Assembly: GCA_027605045.1 (NCBI GenBank)
Contig: JAQFWX010000001.1
Location: 806,001 to 870,000 of the forward strand
DNA from: Phallus indusiatus
Taxonomy: Eukaryota; Basidiomycota; Agaricomycetes; Phallales; Phallaceae
DNA: 64,000 nt
Direction of reading: 5' to 3'
Shown: one piece after another, positions 1 to 10,887 of the stretch
How the letters are laid out: each line of letters opens with the position of its first letter
Numbering within the stretch: position 1 is the stretch's first letter
Notes under the pieces: generated by a model
Told to the model about the DNA's origin: nothing
Seen by the model: the letters and a program-made list of their open reading frames with translations, nothing else
Database searches by the model: none
Position numbers and translations under genes: made by a program

Positions 1-2103
1 AATATGAAAAGTGCCTTCCTTGCGATCGGTACACGTTTCCACACAGCGCAGGTATTGCTCTTCTGGCGGCAGGGAACGCTGCTCCTTTAGAAGGTTTTTG
101 GCACCTAGAATATAACACATTATTTAATGCAGAATGAGCGGTTTCCTAGTGCGCTACCTTCTAGACCTGTGCCTTCCGGATATTGCTTGAAACGCAATTT
201 GTTGATTAATCGTGCCACATGATCATTATTAACCAAAGAAGGATGAATGTCTCCCAATCCAGGCTCTCGAAAGTCCGTCCAGCTTAAAAGTTGTCTCAGA
301 TTATGTACAAACGCATTATCTAAAAGGAGACGACGGGGTGTTGCATCTGCCAGACGCCAATCCAGAGGTTTCAACAGTGACATAAATACATTTTGAATAC
401 TTTGAGGAGTCTTCATCCGAGGCGGCACAGGGTGTGAATGTGGATTCCTTGAGACTACGAGGATGTAAGGGCATTGGCTGATAACGTCTGGCTGGTATAT
501 TTCAAATCGGCAGTGACAGTCATTCATTTTTTTCAATGTGCCGCGTTGCAGAACGCCCGTATTATCACGGTGCCACATGGCTGTAGAATATTAATATATA
601 TTTATTAAGACATTTGGTACAAAAAAGCGTACGACAAAGTTGTTTTTGCTCACGCGCTGCAGCCATCACACTACAAGAAACCAGTGGCCCATACCCCTGT
701 TTGGCCGCTTCTTCCTCAAAGCATAAAATGCTTTTAAGGTCATTTTCAAATAACACCTTCAAATAACCCATGTCAAACTCATTTAGATTACGGAGCCGCA
801 AGTGATTTCGTCTTCCCGTCTCATAATGTTCGCAACTACAAGATAAATGGTGAGTTTTGAATCAGAGAATGAGGTTTTGCACTGACCGAATAAAATAATG
901 ACCATATTTATCAATCTCTAAGAGTAGATTTCCTTTGCAGCCAGATAGTGTTTTGCTTCGACGTGAGCGTACATCTTTACGGATGGTGACCAGGTTTTGT
1001 GCAGTTGGGTTTTGCGCGGCTGGGTTTTGAGCTTGTGCAGTCGGGTCTTGCACGACTGGATCTTGCACGACTGGATCTTGCACGACTGGATCTTGCACGG
1101 CTGGGTCTTGCACGAATGGATCTGGCACGACTGGATCTGGCATGGCTGGGTCTTGCGTGGGCGAACCTTGCCTGGATGAGCCTTGCGCGGGCGAGCCTTG
1201 CCTGGAAGAGCCTTGCGCGGGTGAGCCTTGCACGGGTGAGTCTTGCACTGAATCACTGTCGTTTTCAGAATGTTCTGACGCTTGTTCACAGCCTCCTTCG
1301 CCTTTGAGCACGGAGACGAGGGTGTATTTGGATTCGTCCTCATCAACCATTTCGTCATTTGTACTTGAATCATCGTCACTGTCGCTCGTTTTGTGATCCT
1401 CAGCACTGACGGCAACGCTTAAACTGACATTGTTGTTGTAGCTCGTTCCGTGATCAGCCTCAGCAAAGGAACAACCGTGTTCGCGTAGCGCGCAATAGAA
1501 ACCCAAAGTCTTCATGAATAATTCTCCAGTGGCATTGAGTGGCAATGATGGAGAAGCTGGCTTGTACGCAGCTGTCTTGAATGAGCAAACTTTGACGGAA
1601 CGACCTGGTGCATAGGTTTAGGAATGAATGCAAAGTGTAGAAATATAGTTCTGACAGCTTATCTTGGTTTGTTTGCAGGAAACTGGGTCGCCCGTGGTTT
1701 TGTCAAGGAGAAGAAAGCACCGGACCCCACGGTGGATTGAACGTTTACCCCCAAGTGAGTACAGAATATTATTCTTGGGATTGACAAAGTCAGGAGTACT
1801 AACTCTGAACCTATGACCAATTGCTATGCCCATGTCGGAACCCGTCTCAGGAAACTCAAGTACTGCGCCAATGGGATGGTCCACCAATCCCTGTACTTGA
1901 CTTCTCGTTGTTACGCGGCCTTTCCCTTGCCTTAGTTCCTCAGGCGTGAAGATCACAGCATGCGGAGAGGTATAGTTGAGGGAAGGAAAGGTTTGTATAG
2001 GGACTGGTGAGTCGACTTCGAGAATATCCGTTCGCTGTAGCCCAGCTTGCTGCAGGATCTCCTGTGCATGACGAATCGCATCTAGCTGATCACTTGAGAA
2101 CAT
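1..2103 (-). CDS. Large multi-exon protein of an expanded Agaricomycete family (partial, runs off left edge)
   Basis: I read five exons: 2103-1656, 1604-887, 835-636, 580-158 and 104 to the window edge. The introns are 51, 51, 55 and 53 bp, all GT-AG, and the frame stays open across every junction. The first four exons encode about 608 residues. The N-terminal part has a conserved block (FTPEEL, then TTRSQ, GAVLEFPETGS, YSLGG) and a Cys pair CRSVKVC. A low-complexity Pro/Gln/Asp stretch follows. The fourth exon has C-x-C, CPYILV and a NPHSHP motif, which together look like a C2-H-x-H zinc-binding fold. I recall many basidiomycete proteins with this layout, and their downstream part resembles a transposase-like DDE region, but that part lies outside the window. 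Function is unknown. It could be a domesticated or active transposase relative (inference). Confidence 0.75.
1005..1252. repeat. 15-bp coding minisatellite inside exon 2 of the left-edge gene
   Basis: About fifteen degenerate copies of a 15-bp unit run in tandem, for example GGATCTTGCACGACT on the plus strand. Because the unit is a multiple of three, the minus-strand gene keeps its frame and encodes five-residue repeats, QDPVV/QDPAV in one half and QGSPA/QGSSR in the other. Three neighbouring copies are identical and the outer ones diverge, as expected if slippage or unequal crossing-over is recent in the centre. Long apparent reading frames on the other frames and the opposite strand here are by-products of the repeat. 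Confidence 0.9.
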
Positions 2104-2607
2104 GGTGTTGGAGAGTTTAGTCTAGCCAGTGAGTTTTTTTTTCGTCAATATTTGATGTTAAATTACTCAAATTTTCTAAAGATGTAAAATAATAACTCGA
2201 ATATACTTAATTCCCGGCGCATATATTTAGCATTTAGCATGAGCGGCGACCTTGTACTTGTCCCTTAAAACATACACAGTGTTAGTATATATTATTTGAC
2301 TTAAAGCTCGATCACATTTCCGCTGATGATTGCGGCCTTGTTGTTATGTCTATCAACGCCATATATTTTTTCTCTTCGCGACAGGGTCAGGATGCAACGC
2401 ACGGAGCAGGAAGCTTAGCGAGAGCTCTCAATCACACCGGAGGTGGCACCATTTTTTTTTTCATGCTCAGAGTTTTGTGTCTCTAAAAATTATTTATTTA
2501 GTGTCACTTTGACGAAATACTGTCAATCCATATTACTTCAAAATCATCCCCCTAAGCTCACTTCTTGCGATCGTCTCCAGTCTCCAACTGCATCTCCAGC
2601 TCGTACT
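2104..2607. other. Intergenic spacer between divergent genes
   Basis: This 504-bp AT-rich spacer lies between the starts of the minus-strand gene at 2103 and the plus-strand gene at 2608, so it must carry both promoters. It has AT-rich runs near 2150-2290 and a T-run near 2450, but I see no TATA box or other motif that I would defend. Confidence 0.4.
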
Positions 2608-3667
2608 ATGGTTTATAACTTGCGTAGAACATACCCTTCCCATCATCCCTCTTTGACTACTCATCGTCGCCGTCCTATTTCTGCTGATGACGATGCACTT
2701 CATGAATTTAGACGACGGGAAAATGGATATTTGAATTCACTTTTCAAGTCTTCCGTTGAACTTCAACTATATTCAAGGAATCTCGTTTTCTATGACCGTG
2801 AATTGGGACAAGTGAAGGAATTCCCTTAGTACGTTTGATTATTCATTATGATAAAATACTGACTCTTGTTACTCAGTCCTCTCAGGTCAATTGGTCAGTC
2901 ATTTCCAATTGAACCGTCCGGTTTCAAGTTATATTTCAAGAACAAGAGGACCAAATTCGAGTGTTTTTGTGGTTTGCTTAAGGACGAACCACAGTTCCTT
3001 TCTATCCGAAACAGCCGCTTTGGTCATTTTATGGCGTGTTGGAAATGCGGGTTATACGGTAAGCAACCAATATTTTTTAATTCATTCTGGGGCTGACAAT
3101 GATTTAGTATCGTTGGATGCCAAACATCAAACAGCAAACATCTTTGCAATATATCCAACTAACGACCCAGATGGAGGTAACGTTAGTTCACTTAGTTTTT
3201 TTAATTATTTCACTCGACGTAAATTGCAGGAGTTCAACCAGCAACACTATCCTCAGCCAGGATAGTGAGAAACGTTCCTCACCGTGTTAATCGCTCCAAT
3301 CGCAGGCTTTGCATAGGCAAGTTTTAATGAGCATATATTTGTCCAAGCTTATTGACTTCGAAAGCTAGATTACCAGCCTTATTATAAGGATGAACACAAC
3401 GTCATTTATTATCCAGGACCGTCCGACTCACACAACTCTTCCGACGAGGCTCATTATCCTTTGCCAACCTTCCAGGTGAAGAAGGACTCTTCATCCGCCG
3501 CGTCATCTGCATCTGGTTCACTCAAGCGGGAATCCAGCCAGGATGCTTCTTCTGATTTTCAGATACAATTCTGCCGTTACTGTGAATACGGTATACTAGA
3601 TAATTTTGAAGCCCATGAAGCTCAATGCACTGGGCCAAAGACTCCTTCTGAACATCGTTTTGTTTAG
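2608..3667 (+). CDS. Hypothetical Cys-rich protein with zinc-finger-like motifs, five exons
   Basis: Exons 2608-2828, 2877-3058, 3108-3176, 3230-3316 and 3369-3667 join in frame to 858 bp, giving 285 residues. The fourth intron (3317-3368) begins with GCAAGT and ends with TAG, so it is a GC-AG intron. The other three introns are GT-AG. The protein starts with a basic stretch rich in Arg and His. It has a CFCGLL segment and a CWKCG knuckle near residues 120-135. After a Ser-rich linker it ends with a C-x2-C-x10-H-x3-C cluster (FCRYC ... HEAQC), plausibly a C2HC zinc finger. I do not recognise the family. Nucleic-acid or protein binding is only an inference from the Cys/His spacing. Confidence 0.7.
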
Positions 3668-4299
3668 GTGCATTTACCGGTTCATATTAATAACCGTTGA
3701 CTCTTTCATTCTTTTACTTTTTATTTTTGAATACACTTCGTTCTTTATTATTTAGCTACTCTTCTGCCCACGGCTCCTTTACTAGCTGTTTGTCCGGCTT
3801 TGTAATACTTACAATGTCAGTCTTTACAAGTCACTATCCCGGTCTTTTACACTTCGGTCTTTTTCTTAAAATAACTTTTTATTTAAAATATATTTTAATG
3901 CCGTTTTCGTGTTTAAACTAAGTATCTGGGGTCAGCTAGGGTCACCGAGTCTAAAACGCTAGTGTGCCTTGGGCGCTTTGAGGCCAACTTGCTGGGAACG
4001 GCCAACTTCACTAGTTACTCTTTTCTTACTCACAACTCTAACCCCATAACACGTAAAATTGGACACGGGAGCCTTGCAGCAACGCTGCCCTACGCTGCCC
4101 CGGGCTTGACTAGGACTACCCGGCGATATGGAATTGGCCAGGTTTTCAATCAGCGCTCGGCAATTCCCATCTATAAAATTATATGTCACGAAATTTCTGA
4201 AACTTGCTCTTTCAAACCGCATGGCTCCGATGGTTACCTCTGAATCTGTACTGTTCCTGAATCCTGAATAACACTAATCTCTTGACTGATACTCATCTA
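3668..4299. other. Intergenic, no supported gene
   Basis: There are T-rich runs at 3715-3780 and 3860-3900. Both strands are open at about 3960-4240, but neither frame shows a motif or splice pattern. An ATG at 4221 followed by a possible intron ending at TGCAG 4304 could provide the true first exon of the next gene. Confidence 0.35.
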
Positions 4300-5779
4300 A
4301 TGCAGGTAATAGTACCACCTTCTCCGTACTCAATAGCTTCCGAATATCGAAAAGGATTCCGATTTCGCCTAGAGCAACTGGAGAAGGCAGATCAAGCTAC
4401 GAACAACTTGAATTTGGATTTTCTCAAAGAAGAAGCAGGAAAGATAATGCACAAGACAGCTATAGATGCATTTCGTATCGCTGAAGGTAAACTATGATCA
4501 TTTCGCGGCATGGTACCTTGTTATTAGTCTTTTTTAGGGGGGTCCAACCAGGTATACTTCAATTTATCGAGGAGATGACCGGTTGATTTATTCATATACA
4601 GGCTATTGTCATTATCTTCGACGATGGTTCAGATATCATAGCACGCGTAAATTGCAGTCTTGCAAATGATTTATCCGTTCATGACAACGACACGTTGGAG
4701 CGTGGTGTTGCTTCTGAAGTCAGTTCTCCATTAATCATTAACTAAATAAATAACCCTTATATAACGACGTCTATTCAGTTCGCAATTTTATCAATCCTAC
4801 GTCAAGAGGCCACCATACCTCTCCCAATCATCTATGCAGTCGACTGGAGGACCAACAATCCTGCTAGAGGCCGGTACATGCTTCAAGAACGGGTAGGAAA
4901 CATGTTTGAAATACATATGAGGGTTATAACTCGACTTATTGTCGATTCAGGTCATTGGACAGCGGATTCCAGCTTCTAGAACCCCCGAGCAAACTGCATC
5001 GATCATGAATCAGATAATAGACTACGATAGACAGTTGCTCAACCTGCATTTCCCTAAGATCGGCTGTCCCATCCCAGACTCGGATCTGAAAGCACCTAGA
5101 GACAATGTTGGCCCTCTCATCGGCCTATACATGGCGCCATATTCTCCTCCTTCGTTAAGAGGTCCATTCGACACTTCTTTGGATTATTTCAAAGCACGGG
5201 CTGAGGTCGAGTATGACCGAATTGTGGAAGAAACGGCGAAAACTGTACAAGTTGATGAATCAAGATCCCGAAGAACCTCCGTTTAAATTTTTCGAAGAAT
5301 ATCGCAGAATATTCAGAAAATGTCTAGACGCCATGCAATTCGATGTCAAGTATCCGAACGTGCTCGTCAATCCTGATATGGATGACGTCTTCGTATCATG
5401 GGATGATCCATCACGCATCGTGGCCGTTATTGATTGGGAGAACACAGCCGCGGTGCCTCTGTGGGCTGCTGTTTTCTCTGAACAACATATCCGATGTTAT
5501 TTTGCTGATGAAAAGGATGCGGATATGTGGTGCGAGGTGCGGAGAAAGCACCTTGAGTCCACGGTTCCGTTCTTCAAAGAAGCAATAGAATCGAAATCAT
5601 GTTTGGTCCAGCGAAGCTTAACACGGCTTTTGTGGGTGAACACGTCTATATGTTATAGCCCAGAAGCTGTCTCGCAAGCGTTTTTCGTTCAGTATGAAAG
5701 GTGGCCAGACGATGCTCAACGGGCATTTAAGGAACTCCTTGAATTCCTTCATAGCAATGGTTTCTCAAAAAATGCGTAA
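4300..5779 (+). pseudogene. APH-fold phosphotransferase-like gene with a one-base frameshift
   Basis: Exons 4300-4486, 4538-4551 (14 bp), 4602-4718, 4779-4892 and 4951-5779 join in frame up to 5238. Domain order fits the aminoglycoside/choline kinase-like (APH) superfamily: a GGSNQ loop made by the microexon, a beta strand AIVIIFDDGS followed by ARVN, a long helical region, then the Brenner-type stretch D-V-K-Y-P-N-V-L-V and the metal-binding motif VIDWEN. The usual His two residues before the catalytic Asp is Gln here, so activity is doubtful. At an AAAA run (5239-5242) the frame shifts by one; with three As the two halves would be continuous. No GT-AG intron with matching phase resolves it. 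Either the gene is broken or the assembly has an extra A. The start could instead be an upstream exon at 4221. Fungal homologues have no known substrate. Confidence 0.7.
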
Positions 5780-6109
5780 ACCTATTATCTAATGCATTCA
5801 TGTGTCTATCATGTACTAGCAAATCGTCGAGTAGGCTTAAACTGTACGCTCTCACGTGCTGATTGTCATGGTACCTTTAATGAAACAATGTCGTCGTTAC
5901 TCCATACGTCCCATCTAATGGATACCAGAATCGTACAATGATTGTATAAACATCACGATTTAGTAATCAAATAGGCATCGATTGTCCAGTTTGCGCATTG
6001 ACAGGTGATCATGCATCAAGGCTTCACCTTGAACTCTAAGGGGCGCTGTTCCTTTTTTATTATTTCATTTGTATATTTCTGCCGTTTAAGACATCGCCTT
6101 TAACTCTTA
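5780..6109. other. Spacer before the palindromic MITE
   Basis: This 330-bp stretch lies downstream of the kinase-like gene and presumably holds its 3' untranslated end. I see no coding signal. TA at 6108-6109 is the left target base pair of the element that follows. Confidence 0.4.
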
Positions 6110-6365
6110 CAGCTATTTCGGTTACGTAAGGCGGACGCGCGAGTCACGAGATTTTTCCCGTCCTGCAAAGATAGCCTTATATCTCAACAACCGTTGCGAG
6201 TTAAGACATAAAACTTTGACCAATAGGTAGTTTAAATTATAATGAATAATAGTACATATAAATAGTTTCTTAACTCGCAATGGTTGTTGAGATATATGGG
6301 CATCTTTCCACGACGGCAAAAATCACGTGAGTTCCCACGTCCGCCTTACGTAACCGAAATAGCTG
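6110..6365. mobile_element. 256-bp palindromic MITE flanked by TA
   Basis: The left arm (6110 to about 6215) is the imperfect reverse complement of the right arm (about 6255 to 6365). Both share CAGCTATTTCGGTTACGTAA at the tips and a TATCTCAACAAC block further in. Only about 45 bp of AT-rich sequence separates the arms. The element starts CAGCT, ends AGCTG and is flanked on both sides by TA (6108-6109 and 6366-6367). This is the pattern of Tc1/mariner-derived MITEs. It has no coding capacity. TA is also what a pure foldback symmetry would give, so the superfamily assignment is an inference. Confidence 0.75.
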
Positions 6366-6367
6366 TA

Positions 6368-7420
6368 ATACATTCCGTTTTTTCAGTAATATACACCATA
6401 TTACCTATAGTTGTTGAGACAAAACGTTTTGCCCGTAAAGATATCAAAATCAGTACGAGCATCTGCCTTGCAAAACTTGGGAGCGGTACATAGATCAAGT
6501 ATTGAGCGACTCAGGTATAATTCGTGGCAATCCGCAGCTTGCGTCTAGGGCCCAATGCTATTGACAGTGGCAGTGGAGCGCTACCTTCAAGCTCGGCTTA
6601 TAACTCTTATCAGAGCATGTACTTGCATCGTTTCCTCGACGTCTTCAACATCCAGTTTCCATTTGCGGTCACTATCGCCTAGTATCGCTTGTTGACAGCT
6701 TTCAATGAGTCCTTTGGCTTTTCGGGATGCCGCGGGTCACCGGTCAATCTTGACGTACGGATGTGCACTAAGCCCGAGCTTCATTGTGTCGACGTCTCGC
6801 AATCGTTAAACCCCATCTTCTTTCGGTCCTCGGAACCAGATCATCACCGACGAATTCGCTCCTTCGATTCTTCGAAGAACCCACACTTCAAAAATAAAAA
6901 TACATAAACGAGATTATGAACAGTTACAGGTTTGATACAAGAAGACATCGCCTCCATACTCGTTCAACATTTTGAGTTCATGTTCCCTGAAATTTGCCTT
7001 GACATGTGGTTGCGATTGCGTGCTATCGCAGACAGGACGGAACTTCTAAATGATGTTGTCCGTGACGGCTTGTCAGTGTCCGTCGAACACTACTGAAGTC
7101 AATAGGAATACACAAGAAATGCTGTAGTTGTATATATAGATCCCGCTATCATTGTCTTGCGTTTGCTCTAACCGAATCATTCATTCTTGAATCGCAGCTC
7201 ACACATGTGTGTTACCTTTGCTACTTTGTTCTTGATGAGCTTGAATGCTGACATCCCACTGAATAGCCACTCTTGTCCTTGTTGCACCAAAGAGTGAGAC
7301 TCTCCTCCTTTGATCCTGCAAGTTGATATTGACGTTATTGGGCTTAAGTAAATTATAAACACAGTATTAATATGCCAGTCAAAACCTCATCCGAGATATT
7401 ACTTTTCTAGAAGTCCAACA
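6368..7420. other. Long intergenic stretch, no supported gene
   Basis: About 1.05 kb with only short reading frames that lack start context, motifs or plausible splicing. No repeat shared with the rest of the window was noticed. Confidence 0.35.
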
Positions 7421-7711
7421 ATGAGCTCCCAAGATCTTCTTTTGAAATTCAAACCCCCCCCTCCTCCGTATCCTACGATTCCTGAAGGCGCAAAAATTTC
7501 CCTCACACTCAAGTTCCTTTTCAACGGGCAGGTCCAGAACTTCACTATGACGGCTACTGTCATCATTTCTTTCAATAATCCACAATTCAGGCGTTTTATC
7601 CACGTCCGCACGACATACTTTTGGACCCGTCAACATACAATTCAAGCCGCATCTTTTACATGGAATAACCAGGTTTACAACGTCGACGGAAAGATTATAT
7701 TTGAGAGCTGA
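7421..7711 (+). CDS. Small single-exon hypothetical protein, 96 aa
   Basis: The ATG follows CCAACA, a fair fungal start context. The 96-residue product has a short poly-Pro run (KPPPPPYP) and then alternating hydrophobic and polar residues typical of a beta-rich fold. It has no Cys, no signal peptide and no membrane helix. The opposite strand is also open over much of this stretch, which weakens the coding argument. I do not recognise a family. Confidence 0.4.
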   Translation: MSSQDLLLKFKPPPPPYPTIPEGAKISLTLKFLFNGQVQNFTMTATVIISFNNPQFRRFIHVRTTYFWTRQHTIQAASFTWNNQVYNVDGKIIFES

Positions 7712-8617
7712 TTTTGTATCGTTTCATGTTTCTTGTGATACATAATATGCATATTTTCTTATGAAAAGTCATGACGAGTCTGGAAGACAAGACTGGTGGA
7801 ATCAACCTAAATTCGTAGAAGAGACATGAGGATGCTAATAACGAAGGTGACGATAATAGAAGGTGTCTAGTAGGCCTAAGGTGCTTTTTGAACTCCGCAA
7901 CGCAATCCAGTGTGGCTTCAAGTTAAGTTGTACCGATGGATCATGCGTAGAGTTCTCGTACTCCGTCCATGCAATGATTATCAGGATTAAGGTGAAAAAA
8001 GAGCAAGACGGAGGTGACGTCCAGATACCTAGCAGCCCTAGTCCTGACTTTGCGCTTGGATGTTCACCACAAATAGCAACAGTCATACTCACTGGCAAGA
8101 CCCAATGATACCTCCAAAAATGTATAGTGAATGCTGACTAGCATCCCTTTGCCGACTACCCTCAAGCCAGAAGAAGTTTTACGATCCCGGGCTTTCTAAA
8201 TTCTGACCTTTCGGGATCCAGACGCTACCGACATTTTTCACAAACTAACCGCCACAGACCCACAGTCTTTCCGAGCACGGTTACACGTTCAAATAAAAAA
8301 ATGCAAAGCAAACGAACCGACGACGAATAGCAGATCTAGGCCGGATGCGCGCTCGCTCTCATTAATGCTTTAAGGCTGTTCTGAATGCCTATCAAAAATG
8401 TGGTTTCAGTTGTTGTGGAAAGACTGGAGTTGAGCCGAGCAAGCACATTGGAGCATGGGAGGTTCAAATGTGATGATGTGTTGTAAGCACGTTTGATATA
8501 GTGGTTACATCACATGTGATTCACTTTTAATTATTCGTACTATCTGCAATGGGCACAATTGGCGTAGACGGTAGACCGCTCCACTTGTGCTCTCTCAAGT
8601 CTCAGATAATCATCAAA
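7712..8617. other. Intergenic, no supported gene
   Basis: A short open frame at 7863-8108 begins with GTG and lacks support. No repeat or RNA structure was recognised up to the hAT element that follows. Confidence 0.35.
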
Positions 8618-8625
8618 TACCGGGT

Positions 8626-8903
8626 TAAGGGTCTCAACGGGTTTCGGGTATGACGGGTAATACCCGCGGGTATGGGTATTTTCGTGCAAAAAGCTAAACC
8701 ATACCTGCCCCGGGTTTTGCAATTTTCGATTTTTGAGAAACGGGTTTGACCCGATACCCGCAGGTATACCCGCATACCCGCAGGTAAACCCGTGAAAAAC
8801 CCGTACCTATACCCGCGGGTTTTGGAAAAAATCAAACCCACAGGTTCGGGTACCTGCGGGCGCGGGTACCCATACCCACGGGTAAAACCCGTTGAGAACC
8901 TTA
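8626..8903. mobile_element. hAT-type MITE, copy 1 (278 bp)
   Basis: The ends are inverted repeats: TAAGGGTCTCAACGGGTT on the left and the complement of TAAGGTTCTCAACGGGTT on the right. The element is flanked by a perfect 8-bp target duplication, TACCGGGT (8618-8625 and 8904-8911). Eight-bp duplications are the hallmark of hAT transposons. The interior is packed with GGGTA/TACCCG words in both orientations, resembling the subterminal transposase-binding repeats of hAT elements. No coding capacity. Same family as the copy at 11392-11953. Confidence 0.9.
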
Positions 8904-8911
8904 TACCGGGT

Positions 8912-9444
8912 CCTTGGACGTTTTAACAGTTGAACCCCACGTCAAGATTGGCGAAGCTTGTACCACCGTGGAGGATCATCGACATCTTTGATGCAGCTAA
9001 GTAGGTTGCCGCGGAAACGCAAAACCACCCGCAGTTCCACGAATTGATCCCGGTTCTATTTAGAGATGACTTTGTATCAACAACATTCATGCATGCATAG
9101 TCAAATGATTTTGAATAAACGGAATCTCATGTTTGTTAAGGTTTTTTGGGGTATGATATGAAGGCGCTCGACGTGAAACCCATATTTTAAAAGCTCATAC
9201 GCATCATCCTGGGTTACAATCCCCCTGATCACTTAGTACCAAGTGCCGTCAAGTATGAATGCCACGATCGGTAACGTTATTTTAGCTTCGGACGTCAAAA
9301 CTCTGATTCGGGACACGTATGAAAGGTGCATTCTGCACGCTCCATTTCATGCTCATTTGACGTACCATATTGTCAAGTACAGATATCCGGGAACGGTAAT
9401 AGATACTGTAATGTATTTTAGTCGCTGAATATAATACCAATAAC
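8912..9444. other. Intergenic, no supported gene
   Basis: About 530 bp between the hAT MITE and the LTR-like relic. One 61-codon frame (9243-9428) has no motif. Nothing else was recognised. Confidence 0.35.
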
Positions 9445-10238
9445 TGTCACCGTTGGTTGACAACAGTCAGGACTTGGCCTCAATCTATAAGAGATTGTGC
9501 CACGACAGTCTTCTTCAGGATTTGTCCTGACGTTCGTCACGAGCGTCGAGTTCGTCAAGGACGTTACGGATATGTGCGTTCCGAGCTTCGAGAGCCGCGA
9601 GCTGTATCTCGTATTGAATGATATCAAGCTCAACGATAATGAAGAAAGCTTTGAGATGTAACTCTCGGCAACGACGGATGGCTTCCGTCGCTGCAAGTCT
9701 CGAGGCACGATCTCGACGTTCAATGATGAAGAGAGTAAGGGAAAAGAGAGTTTTATAGAGATATCGAACTACGTTCGATATTAAGTCTGAAGAACTATCT
9801 ACGTGTATGCTAGGGTTTATATACACGTCAGATAAATAATTCTAGCTCAGTTCGAAATAGATTCCGAACTTGAGAAATACAAACAAGTCGTGAGATTCGT
9901 AAGTTACATCAATATATGCAGGGTATGATGTCTCATGTGATGAACATGAGGTGTGCAGGGATGAGAGCTGTGCATACATGGACCTACGTTCGTCATCTAT
10001 GATCTCATAACCGGAACGTGCGTGGAATATTCTAGAAAGGGCTTTCCGCGGGTGTTCCAGGAGTTTAAGAGAGACGGGTACGTCTCTATTCGAGTTGCGA
10101 GGTTGATGGGGATGACTGAACGCAAAGGTCTTATCGTGAGTGACGTAAGCGAGATAAGATTACGGAGATAAACGGTAAATGATCGGATATGGATTACGTA
10201 ACGTTACCAGAAGTGATGTCATGAATCGGATCATGACA
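9445..10238. repeat. Diverged LTR-like relic
   Basis: It begins TGTCAC and ends GGATCATGACA, the same 3' end as the 625-bp solo LTR at 14800-15424. The two also share the order of internal words (GGGTTTATATACA, GAAATACAA). No 5-bp target duplication is visible (ATAAC on the left, CATAT on the right), so one border may be wrong or the copy may be truncated. A 103-codon open frame on the minus strand inside it is rich in Glu, Arg and Ala and could be an LTR-embedded relic frame. Confidence 0.45.
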
Positions 10239-10263
10239 CATATCAGTCACATACAAATTTTAA

Positions 10264-10887
10264 TTGACATTAGTGCTTTCGGTGAGTAATCAGATAATAA
10301 ATTACGGACGGCAAGATTTGATAACGACAAAAAATATAGCAATTGCTGCTTATGCTGCCTTGGACAAATTCCCGCACGAAGTACAATATATATGGTTTAA
10401 GAGATTCAGTCTGCCTACACTATTCTACATCTTTGCAAGATACATGACCTTGTTTATGGGAGGTCTCACTCTCTTTTTGGATTTTGAGTCTGTGAGTTCT
10501 CGTCTCAGATATCTGCATGCATTTATCACTCAACGAACTCGAAGCGGTTAGGAAGGTGAGCCACCATGCCATGGCGCCTATTATTGGCTAGCTCGAAAAT
10601 TCTCAAAGGACTTGTAATGTGCTTGCCAATACAAGAGATTACGTAGGACTCTTCTCGTTGATTGGTGTCCAAGGTTGGTGACAATGTGGTGTCCGTCACT
10701 CTGTTGCTTCTTACAAGGGGATATAGTTCCTGGTATCAATCTCCAGGCTTGTTGGTCGCCCGAGCGTATTCACTCTGCCAAGGACACAAGGTCTTGAGAG
10801 TTGTGCTAGTGTTTGATTTTATTTTCGGATCGAGTTTGTATCTGTATGGTAAGAACACTTTGAAGAAAGCTGCTGATATGTACATTA
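10264..10887 (+). pseudogene. DUF6533-type membrane protein, 5' part, cut by the copia element
   Basis: An exon near 10300-10450 encodes the DUF6533 signature: a hydrophobic helix, then HEVQYIWFKRFSLPT, then FYIFARYM. A second coding stretch near 10700-10880 encodes ARAYSLCQGHKVL and a membrane helix, matching the family's LRVYALW/helix segment. The frame is interrupted by the 5' copia target at 10887. The rest of the gene resumes at 17676. The N-terminal helix upstream of 10264 is missing, and the LTR-like relic ends only 25 bp away, so the 5' end may also have been lost. Non-functional as it stands. Confidence 0.7.

Noticed and set aside
918..1415. Long open frames on both strands over the minisatellite (Lys/Pro/Cys-rich on minus, Leu/Arg-rich on plus)
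   Set aside because: They come from translating a 15-bp repeat in other frames; only the frame continuous with flanking exons is kept.
3959..4243. Overlapping 87- and 93-codon frames on opposite strands
   Set aside because: No motif, no splice partners and both strands equally open.
7863..8108. 81-codon frame downstream of the small gene
   Set aside because: Begins with GTG and has no ATG of its own near the start; the opposite strand is open as well.
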